Source: Bacteroidales bacterium (GTDB taxonomy: Bacteria > Bacteroidota > Bacteroidia > Bacteroidales > UBA7960). From it: a DNA stretch of 64,000 nucleotides. Both the position numbers and the translations under genes were made by a program. The stretch is taken from contig SKRM01000009.1 of assembly GCA_007118495.1 (NCBI GenBank), forward strand, positions 22,781-86,780. Direction: 5' to 3'. The notes under the pieces are model-generated. The model saw only the letters and a list, made by a program, of their open reading frames with translations. It was not told where the DNA came from and made no database searches. Each line of letters opens with the position of its first letter. Positions within the stretch are counted from its first letter, which is position 1. Positions 43,521 to 53,559 of this stretch are shown in pieces.

Positions 43521-44696
43521 TTACTGTTTGATTTCTTCGAATGAAAGGTTCAAAAGAACGATCTCAGGTCTGTTACCTACCCTGACAGGAGGACCCCATG
43601 TACCTACCCCATTGGAAACATAGGCGTGCATGCCATTGATCTTTCCGTAACCATAGCTGATGGTATACATGGCTCTTGTAATATAATTCAGGGGCCACAT
43701 CTGCCCGTGGTGGGTATGACCGCTAAGTTGAAGGTCTACGCCCAGCTCTGCAGCTTTTTCAAGGTAAAATGGCTGGTGATCCATTAAAATAAGGGGGTAG
43801 GAAGAATCTGCTCCCTGCAGGATTTTGGCGAGTGATTGTCTTGGGTGGCCGCTGAAACGTGCTTTGTCTCTGTCTTCACGTCCGGCCAGGTAAAATAAGT
43901 CTCCCACCTTGATGATGCTGTCGCGGATCATTTGTATGCCATGTTGCTCCAGATAGTTGAGGGCAGCTTCTGCACCGCCGATATGCTCGTGATTTCCCAT
44001 GATTCCGAATACACCCAGGGGTGCTGACAGTTGTTTGAGGATTTTGCCCGTATTTTGTCTGATTACCGGGGCAAGGTCTTCGTCAAGGATGTCTCCTGCA
44101 ATAAAAATCACTTCAGGTTCAAGTTTGTTGACTTTTTCGATGATGTGTCGCAGGTGACCGTTGGCAATGATGGTGCCCAGATGGATGTCTGACATGAGAA
44201 CAGCCCGCAGCTTTGCCGGACCCCCGGGTGGTTCTTTTTGAATGTGGATATCAACCTTTCTGACAACCGGATTTCTCGCATTAATGGCACCGGCAACCAG
44301 AGTAAGGGTGGTTGAGCCCACGATGAGTAAAAAAACCAGCCATCGGGTCTTTTCCATATTGGCAGTAATGAAAGAGGGAAAAAATGGAAAAAAGTGGTTG
44401 ATGAGTCTGATCAGGTCAATGAATACAACGACCAGGAAAAAGTACAGCATGGCTCCCAGCCAAAAAGAACCAGTCCAGACCAGAATATGGCTTAGGTGGC
44501 TTAACCAAATGTTTTCAAGTATCCTTCCTGCAACATAGGTAGAGGCAAGTATCCAGAAAGTCACAATATATATATGTTTGAACCCGCTGCCTGTTTGAAA
44601 GGCTTGCAGTCCACGGATAAAGATATAGTAGTTTGTGGCAGCATAAACCAATATTACCAGGGTGAAAAAAATCAAAAATGCCATTTTTTTGTCCAT
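43521..44696 (-). CDS. Membrane metallophosphoesterase (YkuE/YaeI-like)
   Basis: A 391-residue protein. The first ~135 residues contain four hydrophobic helices. The calcineurin-like phosphoesterase domain follows with all metal motifs: MSDIHLGT, AGDILDE, GNHEH and LSGHTHHGQMWP. Similar proteins hydrolyse phosphodiesters or UDP-diacylglucosamine; the substrate is not deducible. It is divergent from the SDR gene. Confidence 0.88.
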   Translation of the reverse strand: MDKKMAFLIFFTLVILVYAATNYYIFIRGLQAFQTGSGFKHIYIVTFWILASTYVAGRILENIWLSHLSHILVWTGSFWLGAMLYFFLVVVFIDLIRLINHFFPFFPSFITANMEKTRWLVFLLIVGSTTLTLVAGAINARNPVVRKVDIHIQKEPPGGPAKLRAVLMSDIHLGTIIANGHLRHIIEKVNKLEPEVIFIAGDILDEDLAPVIRQNTGKILKQLSAPLGVFGIMGNHEHIGGAEAALNYLEQHGIQMIRDSIIKVGDLFYLAGREDRDKARFSGHPRQSLAKILQGADSSYPLILMDHQPFYLEKAAELGVDLQLSGHTHHGQMWPLNYITRAMYTISYGYGKINGMHAYVSNGVGTWGPPVRVGNRPEIVLLNLSFEEIKQ

Positions 44697-44780
44697 TTAC
44701 AAAGGTGCGGAAGTATTTGAACGTATTAAACAATAAGGTGAGCGAAAATGTTCTCTATTGCGTAATCGAATAAAACTTAA

Positions 44781-44785
44781 GGAGG
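44781..44785 (+). promoter_or_regulatory. Strong Shine-Dalgarno site of the SDR gene
   Basis: GGAGG within AAGGAGG lies 3 nt before the ATG at 44789. Most starts in this window lack such a site, as is common in Bacteroidetes, so its presence is notable, although the spacing is short. Confidence 0.5.
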
Positions 44786-44788
44786 CGT

Positions 44789-45631
44789 ATGGATAATGGA
44801 CATAAAGTGGCAATTATAACTGGTGCCACTTCAGGTATTGGGAGGATAATGGCCCTGGCTCTTGCTGAACAAGGGATGAAGCTGGTTTTGCCGGTAAGGA
44901 ATATGGGAAAGGGCAAGGGGTTAAAAGAAGAGATCATGCAAAAAACAGCTTCGGCCAGGGTTGATCTGTTCGAATGCAGGCTCGATTCAATGGATTCAAT
45001 CAGGCAATTTGTCAGTGAATTCAAGAATAACCACAAAAAACTGCACCTGTTGTTGAATAATGCAGGGACATGGGAAAACGTCAGAAAGGAATCAGTTGAT
45101 GGCATTGAGTATAACTTTGCAGTAAATCACCTGGCCCCCTTTCTTATGACCAATTTACTGCTGGATGAACTCAGGGCGGCAGCCCCTGCACGGGTAGTTA
45201 CTGTTTCAAGTATGGCCCACAAGCAAACCCGGATGCGCTTTGATGACCTTGAAGGAAAAAAAAGCTGGGGCAGTATGCAATCATATGCCCAGAGTAAGCT
45301 GGCCAACATATTATTCACCAGGCGGCTTGCCCGTGAGCTTCAAGGCAGCGGGGTAACAGCCAATTGTCTGCACCCTGGTGTGGTGAGCACCAGCCTGTTT
45401 GATAAACTTCCGGCCTGGCTCAGAAAACCCCTTGAATTGATCATGATATCTTCTGAAAAGGGCGCGCAAACAGGCATCTACCTTTCAATTTCTGGTGAGG
45501 TTGCCCATATCACAGGCACCTATTTTGCCAAAAAAAAGCCTGCACGCATATCCAGGCAGGCCAGCGACAATGAAGCCGCTGACAGGCTATGGGACATCTC
45601 TTTAAAATATACCGGGCTTACTTCAGCCTGA
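44789..45631 (+). CDS. Short-chain dehydrogenase/reductase
   Basis: A 280-residue NAD(P)-dependent oxidoreductase resembling retinol-dehydrogenase-type SDRs. The cofactor motif TGATSGIG is at the N-terminus, LLNNAG follows, and the catalytic YAQSK is in place with an upstream catalytic Ser in VVTVSSMAHK. The substrate is unknown. It is followed 31 nt later by the DUF255 gene. Confidence 0.88.
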   Translation: MDNGHKVAIITGATSGIGRIMALALAEQGMKLVLPVRNMGKGKGLKEEIMQKTASARVDLFECRLDSMDSIRQFVSEFKNNHKKLHLLLNNAGTWENVRKESVDGIEYNFAVNHLAPFLMTNLLLDELRAAAPARVVTVSSMAHKQTRMRFDDLEGKKSWGSMQSYAQSKLANILFTRRLARELQGSGVTANCLHPGVVSTSLFDKLPAWLRKPLELIMISSEKGAQTGIYLSISGEVAHITGTYFAKKKPARISRQASDNEAADRLWDISLKYTGLTSA

Positions 45632-45662
45632 CACCATGCCTGAAGGCTTGAAAAGTTGAGTT

Positions 45663-47711
45663 ATGAAAAAGAAAAACCACCTTGACGGGCAAACAAGCCC
45701 TTACCTTCTGCAACACCTTTACAATCCAGTCGATTGGTATCCATGGGGAGAAGAAGCCCTGGCCAAAGCCAAAAATGAAAACAAGCCACTGCTTTTGAGT
45801 ATTGGCTATTCAGCTTGTCACTGGTGCCATGTTATGGAAAAGGAGAGCTTTGAGGACACTGAGGTGGCTTATGTCATGAACAGCCACTTTGTATGTGTGA
45901 AGGTTGACAGAGAAGAGCGTCCTGATTTAGATCACCTTTACATGAATGCAGTTCAACTGGTTTCAGGACAAGGGGGCTGGCCGCTGAATTGTTTTGCCCT
46001 GCCCGACGGGAGGCCTTTCTGGGGCGGGACATATTTCAGGAAAGATCAGTGGCTGTCAATATTGGAGAGAGTTGCAGCACTATATGCTGACAACCATGGT
46101 GATGTTATGAAGCAGGCAGAAAACCTGACCAGGGGCGTTGCTTCGGCCTCATTTGTGGGCGGATCAGGTGAAAAAAAATCCTTTAGCCGTAAGGATGCCC
46201 ATGTGGTTGCGGAAAATCTGTTGTCATATATGGACGAGGTGGATGGTGGCACCAAAGGTGCGCCGAAATTTCCCCTCCCCAACAACCTGGCTTTTTTACT
46301 GCACTACCATCACCTTACCGGTAATAAAGAAAGTTTTGAATTGGCCAGGCTCAGCCTTGAAAAAATGGCTATGGGAGGTATCTACGACCAGATTGGAGGT
46401 GGCTTTGCACGTTATGCAACAGATGCCAAATGGAAAATCCCGCATTTTGAGAAAATGTTGTATGACAATGCCCAGCTTATATCTGTATATACCCAGGCAT
46501 GGAAAACTACCAACGAACCCATGTTCAGGGATGTTGTTTATGAAACCATTGCCTTTGTTGAAAGAGAGCTTTTGTCGGCCGATGGTATGTTTTATGCTGC
46601 ACTTGATGCTGACAGTGAAGGTGAGGAGGGTCGTTATTATGTCTGGACGGACCAACAGCTAAGCGATGTGTTGGGCGATGACGCACCACTTGTGGGGGCT
46701 TTTTATCAACTTGGTGGTGAAGCTTACTGGGAGGATGGCCGCAACATACTGCTTCGCAAGGAAACTTCTGAAAGCTTTGCCAAAAAACAGGGTTTGGATG
46801 TGGCTGCATGGCAAAAGCTGCTCGATAGAGCCAGAAAGAAATTACTCAATGCAAGGTCAAAGAGAATCAAGCCCGGTTTGGATGATAAAATCATTGTGTC
46901 ATGGAATGCATTGATGATTCAGGCATTGGCCGATGCATGGTCTGCATTTAATGAAGAGCGGTTTTTAAAACTGGCAACCCGGGCGGCTGAACTGATTTTG
47001 AAACATGCCATAACCCACGAAGGGCGTGTTTTTCGCACCATAAGAAAGGGTAAGGTCAGAGTCTCCGGGTTTCTTGAAGATTATGCCTTTTTGTCGATGG
47101 CCCTCATCAGGTTGTACGAAGTAACTGCAAACCAAACCTATATAGTAACTGCAAAAAAACTCGCAGCATATGTCCTGACGCATTTTCAGCAACCGGGCAC
47201 AAATCTTTTTGCTTTTTCTTCAAAAGAAGATGAGCAGTTGGCTAGCCCTCATTTTGGGTTTTATGACAATGTGATGCCTTCATCGAACAGTGTGATGGCC
47301 AGGGTGCTTTTTTACCTGGCCAATTATTTTGAAGATCCTTTGTTTGGCAACAGGAGCTCATCCATGTTGGGTGATATGAAAGAGAGGCTGGATAAATATA
47401 GCAGCAGCTTCACCAACTGGGGTATTCTTTTACTGCATCACGTGTATCAATTTTATACAGTTGTTGCAACAGGAGGTGGTTCGGAGGAGCATTTAAAAGC
47501 GCTTAACAGACATTACCTGCCCCAGGCAATCATGGCCGCTTGCGAATCACCTGAAGCACCAGATGCAGATGCACCAGGTATATTGCCGGTTTTTAATAAT
47601 CGCTTTACCGGGAAAAGGGCATTGATTTACGTTTGTGCCCAGGGACATTGTAAGCTGCCGGTTGATTGTGTGGATGATGCCCTTTTCCAAATCAGAGATG
47701 AAGTCTGCTAA
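45663..47711 (+). CDS. DUF255 thioredoxin-domain protein (YyaL/SSP411 family)
   Basis: A 682-residue protein. The thioredoxin-like DUF255 domain opens the protein ([36 protein letters not shown] with a CHWC active site, [13 protein letters not shown]). The rest is an (alpha/alpha)6-barrel glycosidase-like region ([33 protein letters not shown]). The biochemical role is not established; sugar epimerase-like and redox roles have been suggested for relatives. Its last 4 nt overlap hisIE on the other strand. Confidence 0.92.
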   Translation: MKKKNHLDGQTSPYLLQHLYNPVDWYPWGEEALAKAKNENKPLLLSIGYSACHWCHVMEKESFEDTEVAYVMNSHFVCVKVDREERPDLDHLYMNAVQLVSGQGGWPLNCFALPDGRPFWGGTYFRKDQWLSILERVAALYADNHGDVMKQAENLTRGVASASFVGGSGEKKSFSRKDAHVVAENLLSYMDEVDGGTKGAPKFPLPNNLAFLLHYHHLTGNKESFELARLSLEKMAMGGIYDQIGGGFARYATDAKWKIPHFEKMLYDNAQLISVYTQAWKTTNEPMFRDVVYETIAFVERELLSADGMFYAALDADSEGEEGRYYVWTDQQLSDVLGDDAPLVGAFYQLGGEAYWEDGRNILLRKETSESFAKKQGLDVAAWQKLLDRARKKLLNARSKRIKPGLDDKIIVSWNALMIQALADAWSAFNEERFLKLATRAAELILKHAITHEGRVFRTIRKGKVRVSGFLEDYAFLSMALIRLYEVTANQTYIVTAKKLAAYVLTHFQQPGTNLFAFSSKEDEQLASPHFGFYDNVMPSSNSVMARVLFYLANYFEDPLFGNRSSSMLGDMKERLDKYSSSFTNWGILLLHHVYQFYTVVATGGGSEEHLKALNRHYLPQAIMAACESPEAPDADAPGILPVFNNRFTGKRALIYVCAQGHCKLPVDCVDDALFQIRDEVC

Positions 47712-48352
47712 GACTCGTGCCTGCGCTTTAGTTCACTGACTAAATCTTCCAGCCCCAAACCCCTTGATAGCAGTAAAACCTCGAGGTGATACAATAAATC
47801 TGCTGATTCTTCAATAAGCCTTGATGTTGAACCGTTTTCAGCTTCAAGCAATACCTCAGCAGCCTCCTCACCCACTTTTTTTGCTATGCGTTTGGGCCCT
47901 TCACTAAATAGGCGGGCTGTATAACTGCTGTCTGGATTTGACCCCCGCCTTTGTTTCAAAACCCCTTCCAATCTGGCAAGAAAACCCAGGTCAGTATATG
48001 AAGCATTGCCACTGACTATGGTTGTCTCTTCACCGACAAAACAGCTCCGACTCCCTGTGTGACAGGCCGGACCTTCAGGTATTACCCCGATGAGCAGTGC
48101 GTCGTGGTCACAATCTGTTGACAGGCTTTCAAGCCTGAGATAATTGCCTGAACTTTCACCCTTTGTCCATAAACGTTGTTTGCTGCGACTGAAAAAAGTG
48201 ACCAGTCTGGTATCGATGGATTTTTGCAATGCTTCATGATTCATCCATCCTTGCATAACTACCTCTTTGGTGTTAATATCCTGAACAATGGCCGGAACAA
48301 GTCCATTGTTTTTTGAGAAATCAATTTGTGTAAGACTAACTGTTGTGTTCAT
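47708..48352 (-). CDS. hisIE: Phosphoribosyl-AMP cyclohydrolase / phosphoribosyl-ATP pyrophosphatase
   Basis: A 214-residue fusion catalysing steps 2 and 3 of histidine synthesis. HisI occupies the first ~105 residues ([51 protein letters not shown], with zinc cysteines) and HisE the rest ([25 protein letters not shown]). ATG 48352 is preferred over 48370. It is the last gene of the his operon. Confidence 0.96.
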   Translation of the reverse strand: MNTTVSLTQIDFSKNNGLVPAIVQDINTKEVVMQGWMNHEALQKSIDTRLVTFFSRSKQRLWTKGESSGNYLRLESLSTDCDHDALLIGVIPEGPACHTGSRSCFVGEETTIVSGNASYTDLGFLARLEGVLKQRRGSNPDSSYTARLFSEGPKRIAKKVGEEAAEVLLEAENGSTSRLIEESADLLYHLEVLLLSRGLGLEDLVSELKRRHES

Positions 48353-48396
48353 AAGGTTACAATTTTTCAAAGTTTGTCGTGGAGTTTAATTTGTCT

Positions 48397-49149
48397 TTAT
48401 CTGACGGAGATGCCGTTTTTGGCCAGGTATGCTTTAACCCTGGCGATACTCACTACTCCGTAGTGGAATATGCCAGCAGCAAGCGCAGCATCGGCCTGGC
48501 CTTTTGTAAAAACATCCAGGAAATGCCCGGGTTTACCTGCTCCTCCCGAGGCGATTACCGGTATGTTGACAGAGCAGGAAACATCTTTTGTTATGTCAAG
48601 GGAAAAACCCTGCCTGCTTCCATCGGCCGTAAATGAGGTGAGCAATATCTCTCCGGCGCCACGATGGTAAACTTCTTTGGCCCACTGAATGGCTATTTTG
48701 CCTGTGCCTTTTGTTCCGGCATGGCTCATAACCTCCCATTTGCTACCTGTAAACCTGGCATCTATGGCCACTACAATGCATTGGTTGCCAAAAGCTGACG
48801 CCAGACGGTCGATCAGTGATGGATCAATGATAGCTGCTGTGTTTACCGACACTTTATCTGCTCCCCTCGACAATAGTAACTCGACCTGTCTTTCGGTTGA
48901 TATTCCACCGCCAACAGTAAATGGTATTGAAACAGCGGCAGCCACTTCTTCTACCACTTTCAGAAAAGTGCTTCGTCCTTCAAGTGTGGCCGTAATATCG
49001 AGCAGGGTTAACTCGTCGGCTCCGTTTTCTGAATACCTTGCTGCCAATTCTACCGGATCACCGGCATCCTGCAGGCTGGTAAAACTGACTCCTTTTACAG
49101 TGCGTCCGTGTTTAATATCCAGGCAGGGAATGATTCTTTTTGTCAACAT
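48397..49149 (-). CDS. hisF: Imidazole glycerol phosphate synthase, cyclase subunit
   Basis: A 250-residue TIM barrel, the standard HisF length from ATG 49149. The catalytic aspartates are D11 (RIIPCLDIKHGRTVKGV) and the one in VVAIDARFTG. The phosphate-binding IPVIASGGAGKPGHF loop is present. It uses ammonia from HisH to make IGP and AICAR. A longer in-frame start at 49191 would overlap hisA and is dropped. Confidence 0.97.
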   Translation of the reverse strand: MLTKRIIPCLDIKHGRTVKGVSFTSLQDAGDPVELAARYSENGADELTLLDITATLEGRSTFLKVVEEVAAAVSIPFTVGGGISTERQVELLLSRGADKVSVNTAAIIDPSLIDRLASAFGNQCIVVAIDARFTGSKWEVMSHAGTKGTGKIAIQWAKEVYHRGAGEILLTSFTADGSRQGFSLDITKDVSCSVNIPVIASGGAGKPGHFLDVFTKGQADAALAAGIFHYGVVSIARVKAYLAKNGISVR

Positions 49150-49174
49150 GCTGCATCGTTTTAACGGGGTATGG

Positions 49175-49915
49175 TTATTGTCCCGGTTCATGTGTGTTTT
49201 TATTGAATTCGGATAAATCGTTCAGGCTGATATTGCCCTCAAGTACGGCTTTTCCTGTAACTGCTGCGTACAACCCCCACGATCTGAGCCTGTTGAGGTG
49301 GTCAATGGTTGCCACGCCACCTCCGCCGATGATCTTTGCCATAGGAAATGCTTTTATAATTGGCTTGTAGAAATCCGGATCCGGACCATCCATGGTTCCA
49401 TCACGGTCAATGTCGGTTACTGAAAAATAAATCCACCCCCTGGCAAGCAGATTGCCCAGGGCATCTGCAATGCTTATTCCTGTTTGCTCCTGCCATCCTT
49501 TTACGGCCACCTGGCCCTGGTAAATATCAACTGCGGCAATGAGTTTTTCAGGTCCAAAATTTTCAAGTGCCTCTTTGTCCACATCTTTTGTCTTAAACAG
49601 GAATGTCCCCAGGTTAACTTTATCTGCCCCCGATAACAATGCCTTATCAATGTCATGCATGTTTCGGATTCCCCCGCCAAAATCAACCTTCAGGCTAGTG
49701 GCACGGGTTATATCCTGCAATGTTTTCAGGTTAACGGGTGCACCTGTGCGCGCCCCGTCAAGATCAACCAGGTGCAGGTGACCTATACCTGCCTGTTCCA
49801 TTGATCTGGCCATATCAGCCGGATCGTTGCTGTATTTTGTCTGCTGGTCAAAGCGGCCTTTGAATAGTCTTACACAAGAGCCGTTCATTATATCAATGGC
49901 TGGAATGGCTATCAT
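49175..49915 (-). CDS. hisA: Phosphoribosylformimino-AICAR ribotide isomerase
   Basis: A 246-residue TIM-barrel isomerase for step 4. The catalytic Asp is in MIAIPAIDIMNGSCVRL and the second in VTDIDRDGTMDGP. The HLVDLDGARTG and GGGIRNMHDI loops match the family. The start codon overlaps the hisH stop by 4 nt. Confidence 0.97.
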   Translation of the reverse strand: MIAIPAIDIMNGSCVRLFKGRFDQQTKYSNDPADMARSMEQAGIGHLHLVDLDGARTGAPVNLKTLQDITRATSLKVDFGGGIRNMHDIDKALLSGADKVNLGTFLFKTKDVDKEALENFGPEKLIAAVDIYQGQVAVKGWQEQTGISIADALGNLLARGWIYFSVTDIDRDGTMDGPDPDFYKPIIKAFPMAKIIGGGGVATIDHLNRLRSWGLYAAVTGKAVLEGNISLNDLSEFNKNTHEPGQ

Positions 49916-50499
49916 AATGCTAAAAAGTTTTTGAGGATAAGGGCACCGGTTGTTCCGCTTTTTTCAGGATGAAACTGTACTCCAAAAAAATTGTCTTTGG
50001 CTATAGAGGCCGTAAATCGTGTCGCATATTCACAGCTTGCAACGGCAAATTGACTCACGGGCAGGTAATAACTATGAACAAAGTATACATGGCTTCCCTC
50101 ATTTACACCTTTGAAAAGGGGGCTGCTCAGCTCATGAAGACTGTTCCATCCCATATGGGGCACCTTTACCTCATCACTGAAACGTTTGATGGATCCAGGA
50201 AAAATACCCAGCCCTTCCATGGGGCCTTCTTCAGAGGCTTCAGCCATGAGCTGCATGCCCAGACAGATGCCCAGAACAGGGTTTCTGTAATTTCTGATGG
50301 CTTCGTTCATGCCGGTTTGCCTGAGTACCTCCATGGCTGGTTTGGCGTGGCCCACACCCGGAAAGATAAGTTTGTCGGTTCCTTTGAGGTGATCAGGGCT
50401 GGTGGCAAGACCGGCTTGCACGCCAAGGCGGCTGAGCGCATGGGTAACAGAAGCGATGTTTCCCGCTTTATAATGTATGATTTTTATGCACTGACTCAT
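49912..50499 (-). CDS. hisH: Imidazole glycerol phosphate synthase, glutaminase subunit
   Basis: A 195-residue class I glutamine amidotransferase. The nucleophilic Cys is in GICLGMQLM, the oxyanion region in FPGVGHAKPAM, and the His-x-Glu pair in GVQFHPEKSG. It supplies ammonia to HisF. It lies 24 nt after the hisCB fusion gene. Confidence 0.97.
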   Translation of the reverse strand: MSQCIKIIHYKAGNIASVTHALSRLGVQAGLATSPDHLKGTDKLIFPGVGHAKPAMEVLRQTGMNEAIRNYRNPVLGICLGMQLMAEASEEGPMEGLGIFPGSIKRFSDEVKVPHMGWNSLHELSSPLFKGVNEGSHVYFVHSYYLPVSQFAVASCEYATRFTASIAKDNFFGVQFHPEKSGTTGALILKNFLAL

Positions 50500-50523
50500 T
50501 ACTTGACAAGTTTTTTGTTTAAA

Positions 50524-52221
50524 TTAAAGTATTCCTTTACTGCTGGGGGTGGCACCGGAACTATTTCGGGCAACGGCCATAAGTAACGTTTTTGCAAAGG
50601 CCTTAAAGATGGCCTCTATCTTGTGGTGGTCATCTTCGCCTCTGGCACTGATATGGATATTACACCTGGCAGATTCAGCCAGAGAACGGAAAAAGTGGCT
50701 GAAAAGGGTTGTGGGTATGTCTCCAATATGCGGAGCATTGAATGATGCCTCCCATTTAACATAGTTTCTGCCGCCCATATCAAGAAGTACTGTGGCGTCG
50801 CTGTCATCCATGGGGAGGGAGAATCCATACCTTTCCATTCCTTTTTTATCTCCCATAGCCTCAAGCAGGGCCATTCCCAGACAAATGCCTGTATCTTCGA
50901 TGGTGTGGTGCGGGTCTGTCTCCAAATCGCCCTTGGCTATGATCTCCAGATCAACCATGCCGTGACGGGCAATTTGGTGAAGCATGTGGTCAAAAAAGCC
51001 CAATCCGGTGCTGATATTTGCATATCCGTTTCCATCGAGATTCAGCTGAAGTGTGATATCTGTTTCGGATGTTTTTCGCCTGATTGCAGATGTACGGTGA
51101 GGCTTTTGCTGTGTCCGGGTAACGGAGTCGTTTGCAGTCTGTGTCCCTGCTGTCTTTGAAAATGGGGTAAATGATTGCCATACGGTAATCAGTCGCTGAT
51201 TTTCTTCTGCTGTCCCCACGCTTATTCTCAGGCACCCGTCACAACCGGGTTCACTGGTTCGGTTTCTGACAATAATCCCATTATTAACCAAATACTTGAA
51301 AACAGCGGGGGCGTCACTGGTCTTGACTAAAAGAAAGTTTGCATCAGAAGGGTAAACCTTTTCAACCAGCGGCAGGCTTTTGATTGCCATAGCCAGTTCT
51401 TCGCGCAGATAAACAGTCTTTTTTAATTGCAGCAGATAGGAACCGTGGCTGTCCAGTGCTTTTTCAGCGAGTTCAATTGAGGGGGTCCCCAGGTTGTAGG
51501 GAAAGCGAACCTTGTTAAGAACAGCCTGTATGTCGGCTGATGCATACGAAACCCCCACCCTTGCACCAGCCAGCCCATAGGCCTTTGAAAATGTTTGCAT
51601 AACCACCAGGTTGGGATAGGTTTTCAGGTAGGGAAGCATGCTATTGTGTGGTGAGAAGTCAATGTAAGCTTCATCAACCACCACCAGGCCGCTAAATTGT
51701 TCAAGCAGTTTGATGATTTCACCGACGGGCTGTGTGTTTCCCGAAGGGTTGTTGGGATGGCAAATAAATAGGAGCCGGGTGTCGGGTCTTGTTTGCTTAA
51801 GGGTGGCAGAGGCATTAATCATAAAGTTGGTGTCAAGTGAGACGTTGATTACCTCAAGCTGGTTAACTGCAGCCCTGACGGCGTACATGCCAAATGTGGG
51901 CGGAAAGACCACAACCGAATGTTCACCGGCTGCCGTAAATGACCTCATTAACATATCAATAATCTCGTCTGAACCATTGCCCAGGAACACCTGCCCGGGT
52001 TCAAGTCTCTTTATTGCGGCTAATTTTTCTCTCAGTGAGAAGTTCTGGCTGCCCGGATAACGGTTGATATTTGCGGGCATATCCGGCAAGGCCCGGGGCT
52101 GTTCGTTGGCATCAAGAAAAACCAGATCATCACCGTTTTTTTTGTAGTCATCTCTTGCCGATGTATAGGGTCTGAGGGTTGCGATATGATCGGGAATGAT
52201 TGATCGAAGATTGAATTCCAT
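50524..52221 (-). CDS. hisCB: Fused histidinol-phosphate aminotransferase / imidazoleglycerol-phosphate dehydratase
   Basis: A 565-residue single reading frame joining two his enzymes. Residues 1 to ~350 are a PLP aminotransferase of the HisC type (FLGNGSDEIIDML, CHPNNPSGNTQP, VDEAYIDFS, and the PLP lysine in MQTFSKAYGLAGARVG). A ~25-residue Ser/Thr/Gln/Lys-rich linker follows. Residues ~374-565 are IGPD (FFDHMLHQIARHGMVDL, DPHHTIEDTG, then HHKIEAIFKAFA with metal histidines). No Met codon lies in the linker, so the dehydratase cannot easily be made alone. No HAD phosphatase domain is attached, unlike the usual bifunctional HisB. ATG 52221 is the HisC-like start. Confidence 0.93.
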   Translation of the reverse strand: MEFNLRSIIPDHIATLRPYTSARDDYKKNGDDLVFLDANEQPRALPDMPANINRYPGSQNFSLREKLAAIKRLEPGQVFLGNGSDEIIDMLMRSFTAAGEHSVVVFPPTFGMYAVRAAVNQLEVINVSLDTNFMINASATLKQTRPDTRLLFICHPNNPSGNTQPVGEIIKLLEQFSGLVVVDEAYIDFSPHNSMLPYLKTYPNLVVMQTFSKAYGLAGARVGVSYASADIQAVLNKVRFPYNLGTPSIELAEKALDSHGSYLLQLKKTVYLREELAMAIKSLPLVEKVYPSDANFLLVKTSDAPAVFKYLVNNGIIVRNRTSEPGCDGCLRISVGTAEENQRLITVWQSFTPFSKTAGTQTANDSVTRTQQKPHRTSAIRRKTSETDITLQLNLDGNGYANISTGLGFFDHMLHQIARHGMVDLEIIAKGDLETDPHHTIEDTGICLGMALLEAMGDKKGMERYGFSLPMDDSDATVLLDMGGRNYVKWEASFNAPHIGDIPTTLFSHFFRSLAESARCNIHISARGEDDHHKIEAIFKAFAKTLLMAVARNSSGATPSSKGIL

Positions 52222-52244
52222 GGTAGTTCCCTTATTTTGTTTTA

Positions 52245-53525
52245 TTATGACAATGGTTGTTGAATTCTTTGCAGAACGGCATTGGCATGGGCCTCCAGCT
52301 GTTCTGCCCTGGCCATGTGAAGAACCGAAGGGGCCAGGAGCAACAAGCCGTCTCTGGTAATTTCCTGAAAGGTGATGCTTTTCATAAATGCAGATGTTGT
52401 TACTCCACTCCATGCCCTGGTAGCTCCCCCCGTTGGCAGGGTGTGATTTGTACCGCTGGCGTAGTCTCCTGCCGACTCCGGGCTGTAATTACCCAAAAAA
52501 ACCGACCCGGCATTTGTCACTTTTTCTGCAACAATGGCTGCATTATCTACCGAAAGAATGAGATGTTCGGGCCCGTAATAATTACTTATTTCCATGGCCT
52601 GATCCAGATTACCCACAAGGATGGCCAGCCCATGTTCAAGAGCTTTTCGTGCGGTTTCTTTTCTGGGCAGGTGTTCAAGCTGTGTCTCCAATTCGTCAAT
52701 GGTTTGTCTGATGAACGCCATGGAGTCTGAAAGGAGAATAACCTGACTGTCTGGCCCGTGCTCTGCCTGTGAAAGAAGATCAGCGGCCGCATAAGCAGGC
52801 TTTGCAGTGCTGTCAGCAATAACCATAACTTCAGATGGTCCGGCCGGCATATCAATGGCTACTCCGCGGGCTGCCATAAGCATCTTGGCAGTAGTTACCC
52901 ATTGGTTTCCTGGCCCGAAAACCTTGTCAACCCCTGGAATGCTCTCAGTACCAAGTGCCATGGCTGCAATGGCTTGTGCCCCTCCAACCGAAAAAACCCT
53001 TACCGGGAAAAGGCTAAGAGTGTAAAGGAGCTCCGGTGGTGCACCCGGAGGTGTACAGGCGATAATTTCACGGCAACCCGCCAGGATGGCAGGAATGGCG
53101 GTCATCAGAACTGTGGATAAAAGCGGGGCAGTACCGCCGGGTATGTACAAACCTACTTTTTCGATGGCCTTGTAACGGATACTGCATCGTACGCCTGGCA
53201 TTGTTTCAAGGCTTACCTGCCGGGGGATCTGGGCAGTATGAAACGATCTGATATTTTCAGCTGCAAGCCTGATGGCTGATTTGAGATGGTCGTCGACATC
53301 GGTGGCTGCCTGTTTTAATTCATCAATTGTCACCTCAAAGCGTTCAGGTACCTGTCCCTCAATTTCACGGCTAATGGCGCGAAGAGCCTTGTCTCCGCCT
53401 TCTTCTACCCTAAGGATTATATTCCTGACTATTTCTTCAATGTCGTTTTGTGGTGGGGCGGGTCGGCGAAGTACGACGGGGTAGTCATCCGGACCAATGT
53501 GTTCAATAAGCTTCATGATATGCAT
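52245..53525 (-). CDS. hisD: Histidinol dehydrogenase
   Basis: A 426-residue zinc enzyme that oxidises histidinol to histidine in two steps. Typical segments are KVGLYIPGGTAPLLSTVLM, VFGPGNQWVTTAKML, DMPAGPSEVMVIAD and AEHGPDSQVIL with zinc and catalytic histidines; the end has NHTLPTGGATRAWSGV. Two ATGs 9 nt apart (53525, 53516) are possible starts. It lies between hisG and hisCB. Confidence 0.97.
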   Translation of the reverse strand: MHIMKLIEHIGPDDYPVVLRRPAPPQNDIEEIVRNIILRVEEGGDKALRAISREIEGQVPERFEVTIDELKQAATDVDDHLKSAIRLAAENIRSFHTAQIPRQVSLETMPGVRCSIRYKAIEKVGLYIPGGTAPLLSTVLMTAIPAILAGCREIIACTPPGAPPELLYTLSLFPVRVFSVGGAQAIAAMALGTESIPGVDKVFGPGNQWVTTAKMLMAARGVAIDMPAGPSEVMVIADSTAKPAYAAADLLSQAEHGPDSQVILLSDSMAFIRQTIDELETQLEHLPRKETARKALEHGLAILVGNLDQAMEISNYYGPEHLILSVDNAAIVAEKVTNAGSVFLGNYSPESAGDYASGTNHTLPTGGATRAWSGVTTSAFMKSITFQEITRDGLLLLAPSVLHMARAEQLEAHANAVLQRIQQPLS

Positions 53526-53559
53526 GTTTTTAATGAATATGATCGTTGTGTTTCTGTAA

